From: Desulfamplus sp.
GTDB taxonomy: Bacteria > Desulfobacterota > Desulfobacteria > Desulfobacterales > Desulfobacteraceae
DNA: 64,000 bases
Reading direction: 5' to 3'
NCBI GenBank assembly: GCA_015231615.1
Contig: JADGBE010000004.1
Coordinates: 43,051-107,050, forward strand
This document shows, one piece after another, positions 1-8,569 of the stretch. Below the pieces are notes generated by a model. It searched no databases, had not been told where the DNA came from, and saw only the letters and a program-made list of their open reading frames with translations. The stretch's first letter is position 1, and the number at the start of each line of letters is the position of its first letter. The position numbers were made by a program, and so were the translations under genes.

Positions 1-464
1 GATGAAGATACAGGAAGTGATTTTGTTGTAACTTGATAACGATATGCCAAATCTTGTAGTTTACAATCTCCCCAAACAGGGCAAAGCTCGTTGTAGCTAT
101 CCTCTTTTAATACTTTTAAGTGGAATGAAGTCCAATCCTCTGGTTCAAATTTTCTGATAGCACAGTTGTGGTTGCCAGAGGCAAGCATAAGTTGAATTAT
201 ATTTTTTCGTTCTTTGATAACTTCAGGAGATTCACTCCTAACAAACATGCCAGAAACCGCTGGAGCTGCACATGATGGAACAAGTTCTCTTGCCCCTTTT
301 ACCTCTACAACACATACTCGACACTCACCAGTAGGAGTTGTCCCTTTAAGATGGCATAATGTTGGGATAAAAATATTATTTCTCTGTGCAACTTCGAGTA
401 TTGTCTCCCCAGCTTTAAATGCAAACTGTTTATTGTCAATGGTTATTGTATTTTCTTTACTCAT
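1..464 (-). CDS. Iron-sulfur oxidoreductase subunit, N-terminal part (NuoG/HoxU/HndD-like ferredoxin domain), cut by the window edge
   Basis: Read on the minus strand from the ATG at 464, preceded by AAGGAA. The open frame runs off the left edge, so only about 154 residues are visible. It starts with a plant-type [2Fe-2S] ferredoxin domain: TLCH, then GECRVCVVEV, then PSCAAP give the four cysteines. Next comes a segment with NHNC and, about 27 residues later, CPVWGDCKLQDLAYRY, which resembles the His/Cys-ligated [4Fe-4S] region of NuoG, HoxU and NAD(P)-reducing hydrogenase subunits. In most of that family the cysteines lie closer together, so the spacer looks like an insertion. Probable role: electron entry or exit module of a hydrogenase, formate dehydrogenase or NADH dehydrogenase. 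Which enzyme cannot be told without the missing C-terminus. Confidence 0.75.
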   Translation of the reverse strand, partial: MSKENTITIDNKQFAFKAGETILEVAQRNNIFIPTLCHLKGTTPTGECRVCVVEVKGARELVPSCAAPAVSGMFVRSESPEVIKERKNIIQLMLASGNHNCAIRKFEPEDWTSFHLKVLKEDSYNELCPVWGDCKLQDLAYRYQVTTKSLPVSS

Positions 465-562
465 TGGTAGTTCCTTATTAATGGAAAAACTTAAATTATT
501 ATTTATAACTTTATACTTTTATACGTGTATTAAATTAAAACACCTTACTAAATAATCACAAT

Positions 563-1309
563 TTATAGATTTGTCAGTTTTCCCTCTTTTTTTAAATCAA
601 TGAAAGCCTGTTCTATCTTTTTCAATATATTTTCTGCATCTGGATTTTTCTTTGACACAATAAGAAAAACATCAAGAAGTGATATGCTATGATTCTGTAT
701 TCCGGGTATTATTACTGATTTAAGAGTTGTTTCAGCAGGGGCACTATAATCTAAAAGATAATCAGCCCTTTTACCTTGCAACTTTTTAAATGCAAGCTCA
801 TGTCCATCTGTTACATCAAGTGTTATTTGATTTGCAGGGTCTTCAAGATATTTTATAAATCCACCATAACTGTATCCTCTTATGGTGAGAATTTTTTTTC
901 CTTTTAGCTCTTCTTTTGTTTTTATAGGCTGTGTATCTTGTCTGTTATAAACTCGTAAATCTATTTGAGTAATCTTTTCGCTACTGTAAAGAACATTACC
1001 TTCAAATTCAGGAACACCTTTTACACCAAGGAAAATATCTGATTTTCCCTCTGCAAGGTTGTTATAAACTCTTTTAGGTGGATACCCTTTTATTGAGTAT
1101 GCTATGTTGCATTTTTCAAGTGCAACTTTCAAGGATTCAATAAGGAGTCCAGAAGGCTCTTTTCCCTCTTCAACTACATAAAAAGGCTGAAAGTTGAAAA
1201 CATGAACTTGAATCTCTTGAGCTTCAAGTTTTTGCACAAAAGGCGAGCCTACTAAAGAGATAGTAAGACAAATAGCAAACAATGAGACTACAACGTAAAT
1301 CTTCTTCAT
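563..1309 (-). CDS. Periplasmic solute-binding protein, SBP_bac_3 type (copy 1 of a tandem pair)
   Basis: A 248-residue protein with an N-terminal signal peptide (hydrophobic stretch about residues 4-20, Lys at 2-3). The body looks like the family 3 extracellular solute-binding fold: VHVFNFQPFYVVEEGKEPSG at the start, a central GKKILTIRGYSYGGF hinge segment and a C-terminal ILKKIEQAFIDLKKEG helix typical of amino-acid-binding proteins. No ABC permease or ATPase lies nearby, so it may serve an unlinked transporter or act as a sensor ligand-binding protein. The next gene upstream on this strand (1439-2182) is a close paralogue. An AAGGGA ribosome binding site precedes the ATG. The ligand cannot be predicted. 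Confidence 0.8.
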   Translation of the reverse strand: MKKIYVVVSLFAICLTISLVGSPFVQKLEAQEIQVHVFNFQPFYVVEEGKEPSGLLIESLKVALEKCNIAYSIKGYPPKRVYNNLAEGKSDIFLGVKGVPEFEGNVLYSSEKITQIDLRVYNRQDTQPIKTKEELKGKKILTIRGYSYGGFIKYLEDPANQITLDVTDGHELAFKKLQGKRADYLLDYSAPAETTLKSVIIPGIQNHSISLLDVFLIVSKKNPDAENILKKIEQAFIDLKKEGKLTNL

Positions 1310-1438
1310 AATTTTTTTCCCTTTATTTTTTCAATTGTTATCTTCATTAAACAGACGGTTTATTAAATTTTGGTGGAAGAGTCGTTAATGTAAGCAAATT
1401 TAATAGTCATTATTAATAATCATAAATTTTGATATTAC

Positions 1439-2182
1439 TTACATATTAAACACATTTCCCTCTTTTTTTAACTCTATAAAAGCCTGCTCTAATTTTTTCA
1501 ATAAATTTTCTGCATCTGGACTCTTTTTTGAAACAATAAAAAATAACTCAAGGGACGATATGCTATAGCTTTGTATTCCGGGTATATTAATAGATTTTAG
1601 TGCTTTTTCAGAGGGCAAGCTATAATTTAAGACATAATCTGCTCTTTGTGCTTGTAGTTTTTTAAAAGCAAGTTCATGTCCGTTGGTTACATCAGCAACT
1701 ATTTTAGTTGCGGGATTCTCTATATATTTTATAAATCCGCCATAACTATAACCTCTTATGGTTATGATTCTTTTTCCGTGCATATCTTCTTTGGTTTTTA
1801 TTGGTGGGGTCTCAGCTCTTGAGTAAACCCTAAGATCTATGTCAGTAATTTTTTCATTGCTGTAAAGGACATTTCCTTCAAGTTCTGGAACCCCTTTCAC
1901 ACCTAAGGCAATCTCTGTCTCTCCATCTGCAAGGTATTTGTAAAGCCTTTTGGGTGGATAACCTTTTATAGAGTATGTTAGGTTGCATTTTTTCAATATC
2001 GGTTTAATATAGTCAATCAAAATTCCAGAAGGCTCTTTACCCTCTTCAATTACTGCAAAAGGTGGGAAATTAAACACACCTACTTCAAATTCCTGGGCAT
2101 CACTTTTTTGTCCAGATATGGCTGTTACTGGCAAACTTAGACATATCACGAGCATAAACACTACTTTGTAAATACTTTTCAT
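1439..2182 (-). CDS. Periplasmic solute-binding protein, SBP_bac_3 type (copy 2 of a tandem pair)
   Basis: A 247-residue paralogue of the neighbouring 563-1309 product. Both share the signal peptide layout, the KEPSG motif, SIKGYPPKR, GVKGVPE.EGNVLYS.EKIT, IRGYSYGGFIKY and the C-terminal helix. By eye about two thirds of residues are identical and there are no length changes in the core, so this is a fairly recent tandem duplication. The start is supported by AAAGGAG seven bases before the ATG at 2182. It is the first gene of the pair; a 256-bp gap separates it from each flanking sequence element only by AT-rich DNA. Probably secreted to the periplasm and ligand-binding; no transporter partner is visible. 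Confidence 0.8.
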   Translation of the reverse strand: MKSIYKVVFMLVICLSLPVTAISGQKSDAQEFEVGVFNFPPFAVIEEGKEPSGILIDYIKPILKKCNLTYSIKGYPPKRLYKYLADGETEIALGVKGVPELEGNVLYSNEKITDIDLRVYSRAETPPIKTKEDMHGKRIITIRGYSYGGFIKYIENPATKIVADVTNGHELAFKKLQAQRADYVLNYSLPSEKALKSINIPGIQSYSISSLELFFIVSKKSPDAENLLKKLEQAFIELKKEGNVFNM

Positions 2183-2298
2183 AGCATCTCCTTTTGATCT
2201 TTTGATTGGTTTTTTTATATACTCTTTTTTAATTAAGAATTTAGATTCAATTACAATATATATTTGTTCATGTCAATCAATCTAAACTTGACTATATC

Positions 2299-2328
2299 TT
2301 GACTTTTTATTTATCAAAAGTTTATAAG
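2299..2328 (+). promoter_or_regulatory. Candidate sigma-70 promoter for the RnfB-GltD fusion gene
   Basis: TTGACT at 2299-2304, an 18-bp spacer and TATAAG at 2323-2328, about 80 bp before the ATG at 2409. The match is reasonable, but the region is so AT-rich that chance matches are common. Confidence 0.35.
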
Positions 2329-2408
2329 ATTCTGGCTTAAAAATTATATAGATTTAGGTTAAAATAAATTCTTTTAATGCAGTAAAAAAATTATATTACG
2401 GAGGTAAA

Positions 2409-4571
2409 ATGATACAATCTGTGCTTCTAATGGGGGGACTTGGTCTTATAATTGGCGGTGCATTAGCATTTGCATCTAAAATTTTTTATGTTTATGTTGA
2501 TCCAAAAGTTGAGGCAATAACTGGAGTCTTGCCCGGGGCAAACTGTGGTGGCTGTGGGTTCCCTGGTTGTGGTCCAAATGCTGAGGCTATTGCTGCTGGC
2601 AAATCTTCACCAACCTCTTGTGTAGCAGCAGGAACAGAAGTTGCTGTTGCAATTGCTGAAATTATGGGGGTTAGTGTTTCAGCAAAAGAACCTGAAATTG
2701 CAAATCCTGGCTGTTATTATGGAACAAAAGATGCTGATATAAAATATCTTTACGATGGCATTAATGACTGCCGTGCAGCATCAATGGTTTTCGGTGGAAT
2801 GAAAGAGTGCAATATCGGCTGTCTTGGTTTTGGCACATGCGTAAAGGCTTGTATGTTCGGTGCCCTTGAAATGGGTGAGTATGGCTTACCAGTTGTGAAT
2901 ATGGAAAAATGCACAGGCTGTGGTTCTTGTCAAAAAGTATGCCCTAAAAATATAATAAGACTTACATCAGTATCTATGAGAATTATGAGGGAATATACAG
3001 AGGCTAAATGTATAACTCCGTGTCAGAGAGCTTGCCCCACTGGTATTGATATAAGAGAGTATCTTGCACGCATTAGAAAGGGCGATAATACTGGAGCTGT
3101 TCAGGTCATTAAGGAGAGAAACCCATTTCCAACAGTTATTGGAAGAATTTGTCCAGCACCATGTGAAACAGAATGCAGGAGACAATTAGTTGATGAGGCA
3201 GTTGGAATCAACAATTTGAAAAGATTTGTTTGCGATATTGAGATGGAGTTAGGTCAGAGAGTTCTTCCTTATAAAGCACCTGAAACAGGTAAAAAAGTTG
3301 CTGTTATTGGTGGCGGTGTTGAGGGGCTTTCAACCGCATTTTTCACGGCAAGACTTGGACATGAACCAACTGTATTTGAAGCAACCTCTACACTTGGAGG
3401 ACTTTTGAGAATTGCTATATCTGATGAGAGGCTCTCACAAGATGTTCTTGATTGGGATATTGAGGGAATTCTTGAGATGGGTGTTAATGTAAAAACTGGA
3501 GTTAAGGCTGGAGAAGATTTTTCTGTAGCCTCTCTTCTAAACTCTGGTTATGAGGCTGTTTTTACCTCAACTGGTGGTTGGGATAGCAGACTTTCAAGAG
3601 GTGAGATTGCCCAAATATCCAATATATTTCCGGGTGGCTATCTTATGATTGATCTTCTAAGAAATGATGTTCAAAAAAACAAAAGAGTTCCATGCGGAAG
3701 AGATGTGGTTATTGTTGGCGGTGGAGCTTTGGCATCAGAGGCTGTAAAGGTGTGCCGCGAACTTGGCTCTGAAAATATTACTGTAGTATCTCGAAAGCCA
3801 GAAGAGTTGAAACCATTTGATGACAAAACTCTAAATGTTATGAAAAATAATGGGGCAACAGTAGTATATAAATCTGGCGTTACTAAACTTATAGGTCAAA
3901 ACGATAAACTTTCTAAAATCGAATACACAAATATTGCCACAGGTGCAAAAACAGTCATTGATTCACAGACTGTTATTCTTGCTTCTGGAAGATTTCCAGA
4001 ACTTGTATTTATGAAAAAAACGACTGCATCTATAGAGACTTCGGAAGACGACAATAATGCTGAAGAGACCATAACTTCAAATAATATTTCATCAACAGTT
4101 AATCAAAAGACCCTATACTGGGAAGGATTTGAAATCTACAAGACTCCTTCAAATAATAATGAGCTTGGATTTCTATCGCCTGAAGATGAACTTAGTGGTT
4201 ACAGTGCAGCAGTTGCGGCTATAAACGGTGGACGCCGTGCAGCAGCTACCATACATAAACTTATGTATGGTTTACCTCTAAGTGATGTTAATAAACCTGT
4301 TACTAAACGTTCGATTCTGCAAGGTGTTGCTTGTGTTGAGAATGTCCAGATTATGCCAAGAAACATAATGCCTCTTTACGATAAAACTGAACACGATTCA
4401 GAGTCAACGGCTTATAACGGAGTTCGAAGAGGTAAAGAGATTTTTAGTGGATATACCCCTGAGATGGCTAAAAATGAGGCAGAACGGTGTCTTAAATGTG
4501 GTCTTCTCTGCTATGAAAGAACTGGTATTGCAGCAGAGACAGAGACTCAGAATGTTGATGGGAAAGCTTAG
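2409..4571 (+). CDS. RnfB-type ferredoxin fused to a GltD-like NAD(P)/FAD oxidoreductase
   Basis: 720 residues with a strong GGAGG site before the ATG. Order of parts: membrane helix (about 5-28); RnfB-type [4Fe-4S] domain with C46, C49, C54, C71; two 4Fe-4S ferredoxin motifs (C134/C138/C144/C148 and C168/C171/C174/C178); a GltD-like N-terminal Fe-S helical domain (CITPCQRACP at 201-210, CPAPCETEC at 248-256); an FAD dinucleotide fold (VAVIGGGVEG near 298); an NAD(P) fold (VVIVGGGALAS); and a C-terminal CLKCGLLC motif. RnfB feeds electrons within the Rnf ion-pumping complex; the GltD-like half would couple this to NAD(P)H through flavin. An Asn/Ser/Thr-rich insert lies around residues 537-570. 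No rnfACDEG genes flank it here, so whether it works in Rnf or alone is open. Confidence 0.85.
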   Translation: MIQSVLLMGGLGLIIGGALAFASKIFYVYVDPKVEAITGVLPGANCGGCGFPGCGPNAEAIAAGKSSPTSCVAAGTEVAVAIAEIMGVSVSAKEPEIANPGCYYGTKDADIKYLYDGINDCRAASMVFGGMKECNIGCLGFGTCVKACMFGALEMGEYGLPVVNMEKCTGCGSCQKVCPKNIIRLTSVSMRIMREYTEAKCITPCQRACPTGIDIREYLARIRKGDNTGAVQVIKERNPFPTVIGRICPAPCETECRRQLVDEAVGINNLKRFVCDIEMELGQRVLPYKAPETGKKVAVIGGGVEGLSTAFFTARLGHEPTVFEATSTLGGLLRIAISDERLSQDVLDWDIEGILEMGVNVKTGVKAGEDFSVASLLNSGYEAVFTSTGGWDSRLSRGEIAQISNIFPGGYLMIDLLRNDVQKNKRVPCGRDVVIVGGGALASEAVKVCRELGSENITVVSRKPEELKPFDDKTLNVMKNNGATVVYKSGVTKLIGQNDKLSKIEYTNIATGAKTVIDSQTVILASGRFPELVFMKKTTASIETSEDDNNAEETITSNNISSTVNQKTLYWEGFEIYKTPSNNNELGFLSPEDELSGYSAAVAAINGGRRAAATIHKLMYGLPLSDVNKPVTKRSILQGVACVENVQIMPRNIMPLYDKTEHDSESTAYNGVRRGKEIFSGYTPEMAKNEAERCLKCGLLCYERTGIAAETETQNVDGKA

Positions 4572-4704
4572 AGTGGTAGAGGCAGGCAGGTCAAGGAAGG
4601 AAAAAATATTCAGCAACATGTAATTCTTTCTGAAGCAGAATTGCCAGTTGCACAGCAGACAAGAAGAAGGTGGTATCTCTTACCCGGTGTTGAGTAAATT
4701 CAAG

Positions 4705-4746
4705 ATTGTGAAAGTCCCCCAAGCATAAAATGTGGGCTTTCATAAT
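4705..4746. other. Inverted repeat between convergent genes, possible terminator
   Basis: ATTGTGAAAGTCC (4705-4717) pairs with GGGCTTTCATAAT (4734-4746) with two non-Watson-Crick positions, around a 16-base loop. It lies between the ends of the convergent genes at 4571 and 4866. No strong T-run follows, so a terminator role is tentative. The rest of 4572-4865 holds nothing I can identify. Confidence 0.35.
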
Positions 4747-4865
4747 CTCAATATATCTATAATAAACAGCCGTTTTTATTACCATCTTCTTATTACAGGT
4801 CAGAAATGATGAAAATTTCCAGCGGCATCAATTGAAGCTTTTAAAAGTTGATGCACTTAGATATT

Positions 4866-6134
4866 TTATCTCTCCATAGTCTCTTTTGAGCAGAATGCTG
4901 CTACAAGTGCAATCAAAGCACAAATAAAAAATGGGAAAAATGCTGATTGATAAGCAGATATGCTTAACACTTTACCAACCTTATCATGTCGTTCTAATAA
5001 ATACCCAACAAATGGTTGGAAAATACCAGCCCCAATAAAGGGAAAGAGATTTGCAAGACCAGTAACTGTTCCTGCAATTTCAATTGGAAATAGCTCCTTG
5101 CACATAGTAAATGCAACTGCCCCAACTCCATTTGCACAGACAGTTATCATAAAGTATAATAGATATAATCCCCATACAGGTATAGCGTCAGAGAATGCAA
5201 GCAGGGCTGTGCAAAAGACCATGCCTATTGAAGTTGTTATCAATACAGGCTTTCTTTGACCAAATACGCTATCAGATAGCCATGTAATAAAAGGTGCGCC
5301 AAATACAAGCCCCAATGCCATCATAGAGAGAATATGACCAGCCTCATCTCTACTCATTCCATACACATGTATAAGATAAGGTCCTCCCCACAAACCTCCA
5401 AATGAAAAAGCTATTGCAAATGCACAGAAAAACCATAAAGCTAAATACCAAAAAGGGGGTGATTTCAAAACTGTTTTGACTGCAACGGTTAAACTCAAAT
5501 TATTACTCTGATTTATTTTATTACCTTCTTTAATATCTTCTCTATCTAAAACCCACCCCTTATCTTCAGGGCGATTACGAACAAATAACCACACCAATAT
5601 AGCCAGCAATAGTGTTACAATACCAACTGCAATAAAAGAGTTTCTCCATCCAATAGAGTTACTGAGCCATACTAATGGCGTAGCTGCTATCAATGAACCT
5701 AATCCGCCAATACTAAGAAGTATCCCTGTCATGTAGGCATACTCTCTGACAGTAAACCACTGGGATAAAATTTTTAGTGTAGGCACAAATAACATAGAGA
5801 CACCTATGCCAACTATGGTTCGACCAATAATAGCCCATGTTACATTGGGGGCAAGACCAAATATAACAGAGCCTAAAAATGCAACGGTAAAAAAGAGTGT
5901 AATTGTTTTCCGTGCCCCCCATGAATCAGAGAGAAGTCCAGCAGGAAGCTGCATTAACGCATAGGGATAAAAATAGGCAGAGCCTAAAATTCCTATTAAA
6001 GAGGGACCTGCACTTAAATCTCGCATGAGATCAACTGCAAGCACTGATGTGCAAAGACGGTGGAAATAGACTAAAATATAGCTTGTAGATAGTAGTCCAA
6101 AAATCAACCATCGGTAATTTTTGATAGTGTGCAT
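4866..6134 (-). CDS. MFS transporter, probable organic anion or sugar-phosphate/proton type
   Basis: 422 residues with about twelve hydrophobic segments. The first helix pair contains the family signature between helices 2 and 3 (GLLSDSWGARKT), and the protein splits into two six-helix halves around a hydrophilic loop near residues 195-220 (RNRPEDKGWVLDRE), the usual major facilitator layout. The RPEDKGW element after helix 6 is common in the glycerol-3-phosphate/hexuronate-like branch of the family. The substrate is unknown. It lies 36 bp downstream of the sigma-54 activator gene on the same strand and could be the last gene of that transcript, although its ribosome binding site is weak. Confidence 0.8.
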   Translation of the reverse strand: MHTIKNYRWLIFGLLSTSYILVYFHRLCTSVLAVDLMRDLSAGPSLIGILGSAYFYPYALMQLPAGLLSDSWGARKTITLFFTVAFLGSVIFGLAPNVTWAIIGRTIVGIGVSMLFVPTLKILSQWFTVREYAYMTGILLSIGGLGSLIAATPLVWLSNSIGWRNSFIAVGIVTLLLAILVWLFVRNRPEDKGWVLDREDIKEGNKINQSNNLSLTVAVKTVLKSPPFWYLALWFFCAFAIAFSFGGLWGGPYLIHVYGMSRDEAGHILSMMALGLVFGAPFITWLSDSVFGQRKPVLITTSIGMVFCTALLAFSDAIPVWGLYLLYFMITVCANGVGAVAFTMCKELFPIEIAGTVTGLANLFPFIGAGIFQPFVGYLLERHDKVGKVLSISAYQSAFFPFFICALIALVAAFCSKETMER

Positions 6135-6170
6135 TATAAAATAATCAGTTGGTAGGTTAAAGAGATGGGA

Positions 6171-7211
6171 TTAAGAAAAAGGGAACTCTTGTTCCTGTTC
6201 AATATTCATCTTCTTGATTTTTTCGACAAGTGTAGTGCGATTCATTTTTAAGAGGTCTGCTGCCCGTGCTTTTACCCAGTGAGTCTGTTCAAGGGCATAA
6301 AGAATAAGGCTTTTTTGGTACTCTTCTACAGCCTCATTAAAACCAATACCATTTTGGAAAACAGAAGAGACAGATACGCTCTCCATTGATAGTGAATTGT
6401 TATGACTTTCAATATAGTCGGGAAGGTCAGGTGGCATAACAGTATCAGTTTCAACCATTACAGAGAGACGCTCTACAAGGTTCTCAAGCTCTCTAATATT
6501 TCCGGGCCAATTGTAGTTACGTAGAATAGTTATAGCCTCGTTTGAAAATATCTTCTTAGAGTATCCATACATTCTTTGAACTATTTTTTCTTGAAAATGA
6601 TCGATAAGAACGAGTAAATCATCAATACGCTCTCTAAGAGGTGGGACTTTTAGTGGAATAACGTTTAGTCTGTAAAAAAGGTCTTCTCGAAAAGTTCCCT
6701 GTGCAATTGATGCAGCAAGGTCTTTGTTGGTTGCGGATAAAATTCTAACATCAATATTAGTTGTTGTGATACCCCCCACTTTTTCTATCTTTCGTTCCTG
6801 CAAAGCTCTTAGTAGCTTAACCTGAAGATCAGGACTCATATCACCTATTTCGTCAAGAAAAAGAGTTCCCTTATCTGCAAGCTCAAATCTTCCGACTCTT
6901 GACCTGTGTGCCCCTGTAAAAGAACCTTTTTCATGCCCAAATAGCTCGCTTTCAAGAAGTTCTCCCGGAATTGCACCACAATTTATTACAACCATTGGCT
7001 CTTTGCTTCTGTAGCTATTATTGTGTATCGCCTTGGCAACTAACTCTTTTCCAGTTCCGCTTTCACCCGTAATCAATACAGAGGCATCAGAAAGAGATAC
7101 TTTTTTAATAATATTTATAACCTGCTTTACAGCATCGCTTACTCCAGCAATCTCTTTACAGGAAAAAGTTCTTGTAGATGATTTTAATTCCATATTTTTC
7201 GGGAACATCAC
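6171..7211 (-). CDS. Sigma-54-dependent transcriptional activator lacking a receiver domain
   Basis: 346 residues. The protein goes almost directly into the AAA+ sigma-54 interaction domain: Walker A GESGTGKE at 49-56, the sigma-54 contact loop GSFTGA at 96-101 (the common Ser variant of GAFTGA), Walker B GTLFLDEIGD at 115-124, and PGNIRELENLVER further on. A Fis-type helix-turn-helix ends it (ARAADLLKMNRTTLVEKIKKM). No N-terminal receiver or GAF domain is present. The start overlaps the stop of the CheY-like gene by 4 bp (ATGA), so the two are probably translationally coupled and together resemble a split NtrC-type regulator. Context with CheX, PilZ and HD-GYP genes suggests control of motility or surface-associated genes, an inference. 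Confidence 0.9.
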   Translation of the reverse strand: MMFPKNMELKSSTRTFSCKEIAGVSDAVKQVINIIKKVSLSDASVLITGESGTGKELVAKAIHNNSYRSKEPMVVINCGAIPGELLESELFGHEKGSFTGAHRSRVGRFELADKGTLFLDEIGDMSPDLQVKLLRALQERKIEKVGGITTTNIDVRILSATNKDLAASIAQGTFREDLFYRLNVIPLKVPPLRERIDDLLVLIDHFQEKIVQRMYGYSKKIFSNEAITILRNYNWPGNIRELENLVERLSVMVETDTVMPPDLPDYIESHNNSLSMESVSVSSVFQNGIGFNEAVEEYQKSLILYALEQTHWVKARAADLLKMNRTTLVEKIKKMNIEQEQEFPFS

Positions 7212-7582
7212 TTTAATATCTTCTTTAACTTCTCTGAGATTGCTTCTGCAGTGAATGGTTTAACAACATAATTTGACACTCCAGCTTGAACAGCTTCAAT
7301 AACATTCTGTTTTTGTGCCTCTGCTGTTACCATAAGAAATGGAGTTTTCGCATATCTTTTATTTGCTCTAACCCATTTTAAAAGCTCAAGACCCGTCATC
7401 TTGGGCATATTCCAGTCAGAAATTACAAGATCAATATCGTTTTTTTCAAGAGCCTCCATTGCAGTTGTGCCATCGTCAGCTTCAAGAAGATTTTTGAAAC
7501 CAATTTGTTTTAAAATATTTTTTAGAATTCTGCGCATGGTTGCAAAATCGTCCACAATCAAAACTTTGATGGATGTATTCAT
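7208..7582 (-). CDS. CheY-like single-domain response regulator
   Basis: 124 residues forming a stand-alone receiver domain. The acidic pair DD at 11-12, phospho-acceptor D56 in VISDWNMP, the Thr of MVTAEA and the Lys of VVKPF are all present, so it should be phosphorylated. CheY proteins bind the flagellar switch or pass phosphate to partners. Here the gene sits between cheX (a CheY-P phosphatase family) and a sigma-54 activator lacking its own receiver, which it overlaps by 4 bp. It may therefore serve chemotaxis, transcription or both. The cognate kinase is not adjacent; the hybrid kinase at 43366 is too far away to assign. Confidence 0.9.
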   Translation of the reverse strand: MNTSIKVLIVDDFATMRRILKNILKQIGFKNLLEADDGTTAMEALEKNDIDLVISDWNMPKMTGLELLKWVRANKRYAKTPFLMVTAEAQKQNVIEAVQAGVSNYVVKPFTAEAISEKLKKILK

Positions 7583-7679
7583 TTTTTAAAATCTCCTTAA
7601 GGCTCTATCAGGAAAATATCTATGGTTAATCTCTTTTTCCTATTTACATGTTTTAGCAACATAAATCTCTATCTCTTAT

Positions 7680-8141
7680 CTACCTTTCAAAGCAGACCTC
7701 TATGGTAAAATCTCCATTATCAGTAGAGAATGGGATAGCAATTCTTGGACCATTTGTATAGTGGGCTATACTGTGCGATCTTCCCATTATCACAGAAGGA
7801 ATCGCGGCTTTGAAGACCCTTCCTAACTCTTCTAACTCTTTTCTTGCCTGTCCAGAAACCATGTTAGTAAGCTCTCCTACAGCATCGGCAATGTCTCCAT
7901 TTAAGTGTCTCATCTCTTCACCAAGCATATTTGAGACAATAGCCAAAATACACTTTTCCTGAAAAGTAACTGATATAGTTCCATTGGCAGCCCCGGTCAG
8001 TCCAATAACTCCGGTAACATCTCCCTTAGCCACATTATCTTTTTTAAGATATGGCTTCCCGGGTCGCACTTTCATAAAAGCCATTGTTTCTAAAACATGT
8101 AATGTAGCATTAATAAAAGGATTGATTAATTTAGCTTCCAT
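7680..8141 (-). CDS. cheX: CheX-type chemotaxis phosphatase
   Basis: 153 residues matching the CheX/CheC-like fold: a beta-rich first half (VTGVIGLTGAANGTISVTF) and the helix carrying the catalytic ExxN motif, E90-L-T-N93, in VGELTNMVSGQARKEL. CheX dephosphorylates CheY-P by positioning water with the Glu/Asn pair. Only one ExxN helix is seen, as in CheX rather than CheC, which has two. It lies 28 bp after the PilZ gene and 97 bp before the cheY-like gene on the same strand, so its likely target is that CheY. Confidence 0.85.
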   Translation of the reverse strand: MEAKLINPFINATLHVLETMAFMKVRPGKPYLKKDNVAKGDVTGVIGLTGAANGTISVTFQEKCILAIVSNMLGEEMRHLNGDIADAVGELTNMVSGQARKELEELGRVFKAAIPSVIMGRSHSIAHYTNGPRIAIPFSTDNGDFTIEVCFER

Positions 8142-8168
8142 TGTTCAATACCCCAATTTGTTTCAATT

Positions 8169-8513
8169 TCAGTTGCTGTCTGTAGTGTTATATTGCACAA
8201 TATTTTTTAGATGGGTGTATGTCTCTAAATCCATTGCATCAAATACAAGACCCATTCCATTTTCCTCAACTCTGGCAACTCTTGCATGAATAAGTAATTC
8301 TGGGGCATCAACTCCACCAGATAAGATAATTTTGACCTTACACTCCATACCCTTAGAGACCTTTTTGTCTGTTTTCACAAAAAGTCCCTTAATACTTAAA
8401 TTAGTTGAGCTACCCGTTACATCAACCTCATGGTCATTGTATATTATAATGATGCGGGTGGAAAACGTTACTCTTGCATAATGTCTTCGTCCGGTATTTT
8501 CAATTTCTGTCAT
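8169..8513 (-). CDS. PilZ domain protein (cyclic di-GMP binding)
   Basis: 114 residues, a single PilZ domain. Both ligand-binding motifs are visible: RxxxR at R10-R14 (RRHYAR) and N38-x-S40-x-x-G43 (NLSIKG). Such proteins bind cyclic di-GMP and change flagellar, pilus or exopolysaccharide activity through a partner. It sits just downstream of an HD-GYP protein that would hydrolyse cyclic di-GMP, so maker-of-signal change and reader are encoded together. There is no second domain, so output must be through protein contact. Confidence 0.85.
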   Translation of the reverse strand: MTEIENTGRRHYARVTFSTRIIIIYNDHEVDVTGSSTNLSIKGLFVKTDKKVSKGMECKVKIILSGGVDAPELLIHARVARVEENGMGLVFDAMDLETYTHLKNIVQYNTTDSN

Positions 8514-8569
8514 GGGAAAAACCTTTTTATAAAAAATTTCTATTGATGCAGATTGTTTTTTTTAAGATT

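Noticed and set aside
214..555. Plus-strand ORF of 113 codons.
   Set aside because: It is the shadow of the minus-strand iron-sulfur gene (1-464), whose protein has clear ferredoxin cysteines; the plus-strand product has no family features or ribosome binding site.
4569..4700. After the TAG of the RnfB-GltD gene the same frame stays open for 42 codons, suggesting UAG readthrough or pyrrolysine.
   Set aside because: A stretch this short is expected by chance, the extension has no recognisable domain, and no pyrrolysine genes are visible. The TAG follows a complete C-terminal Fe-S motif.
4591..4785. Minus-strand ORF of 64 codons between rnfB-like and MFS genes.
   Set aside because: No ribosome binding site or recognisable composition; it overlaps an inverted repeat and looks like noise.
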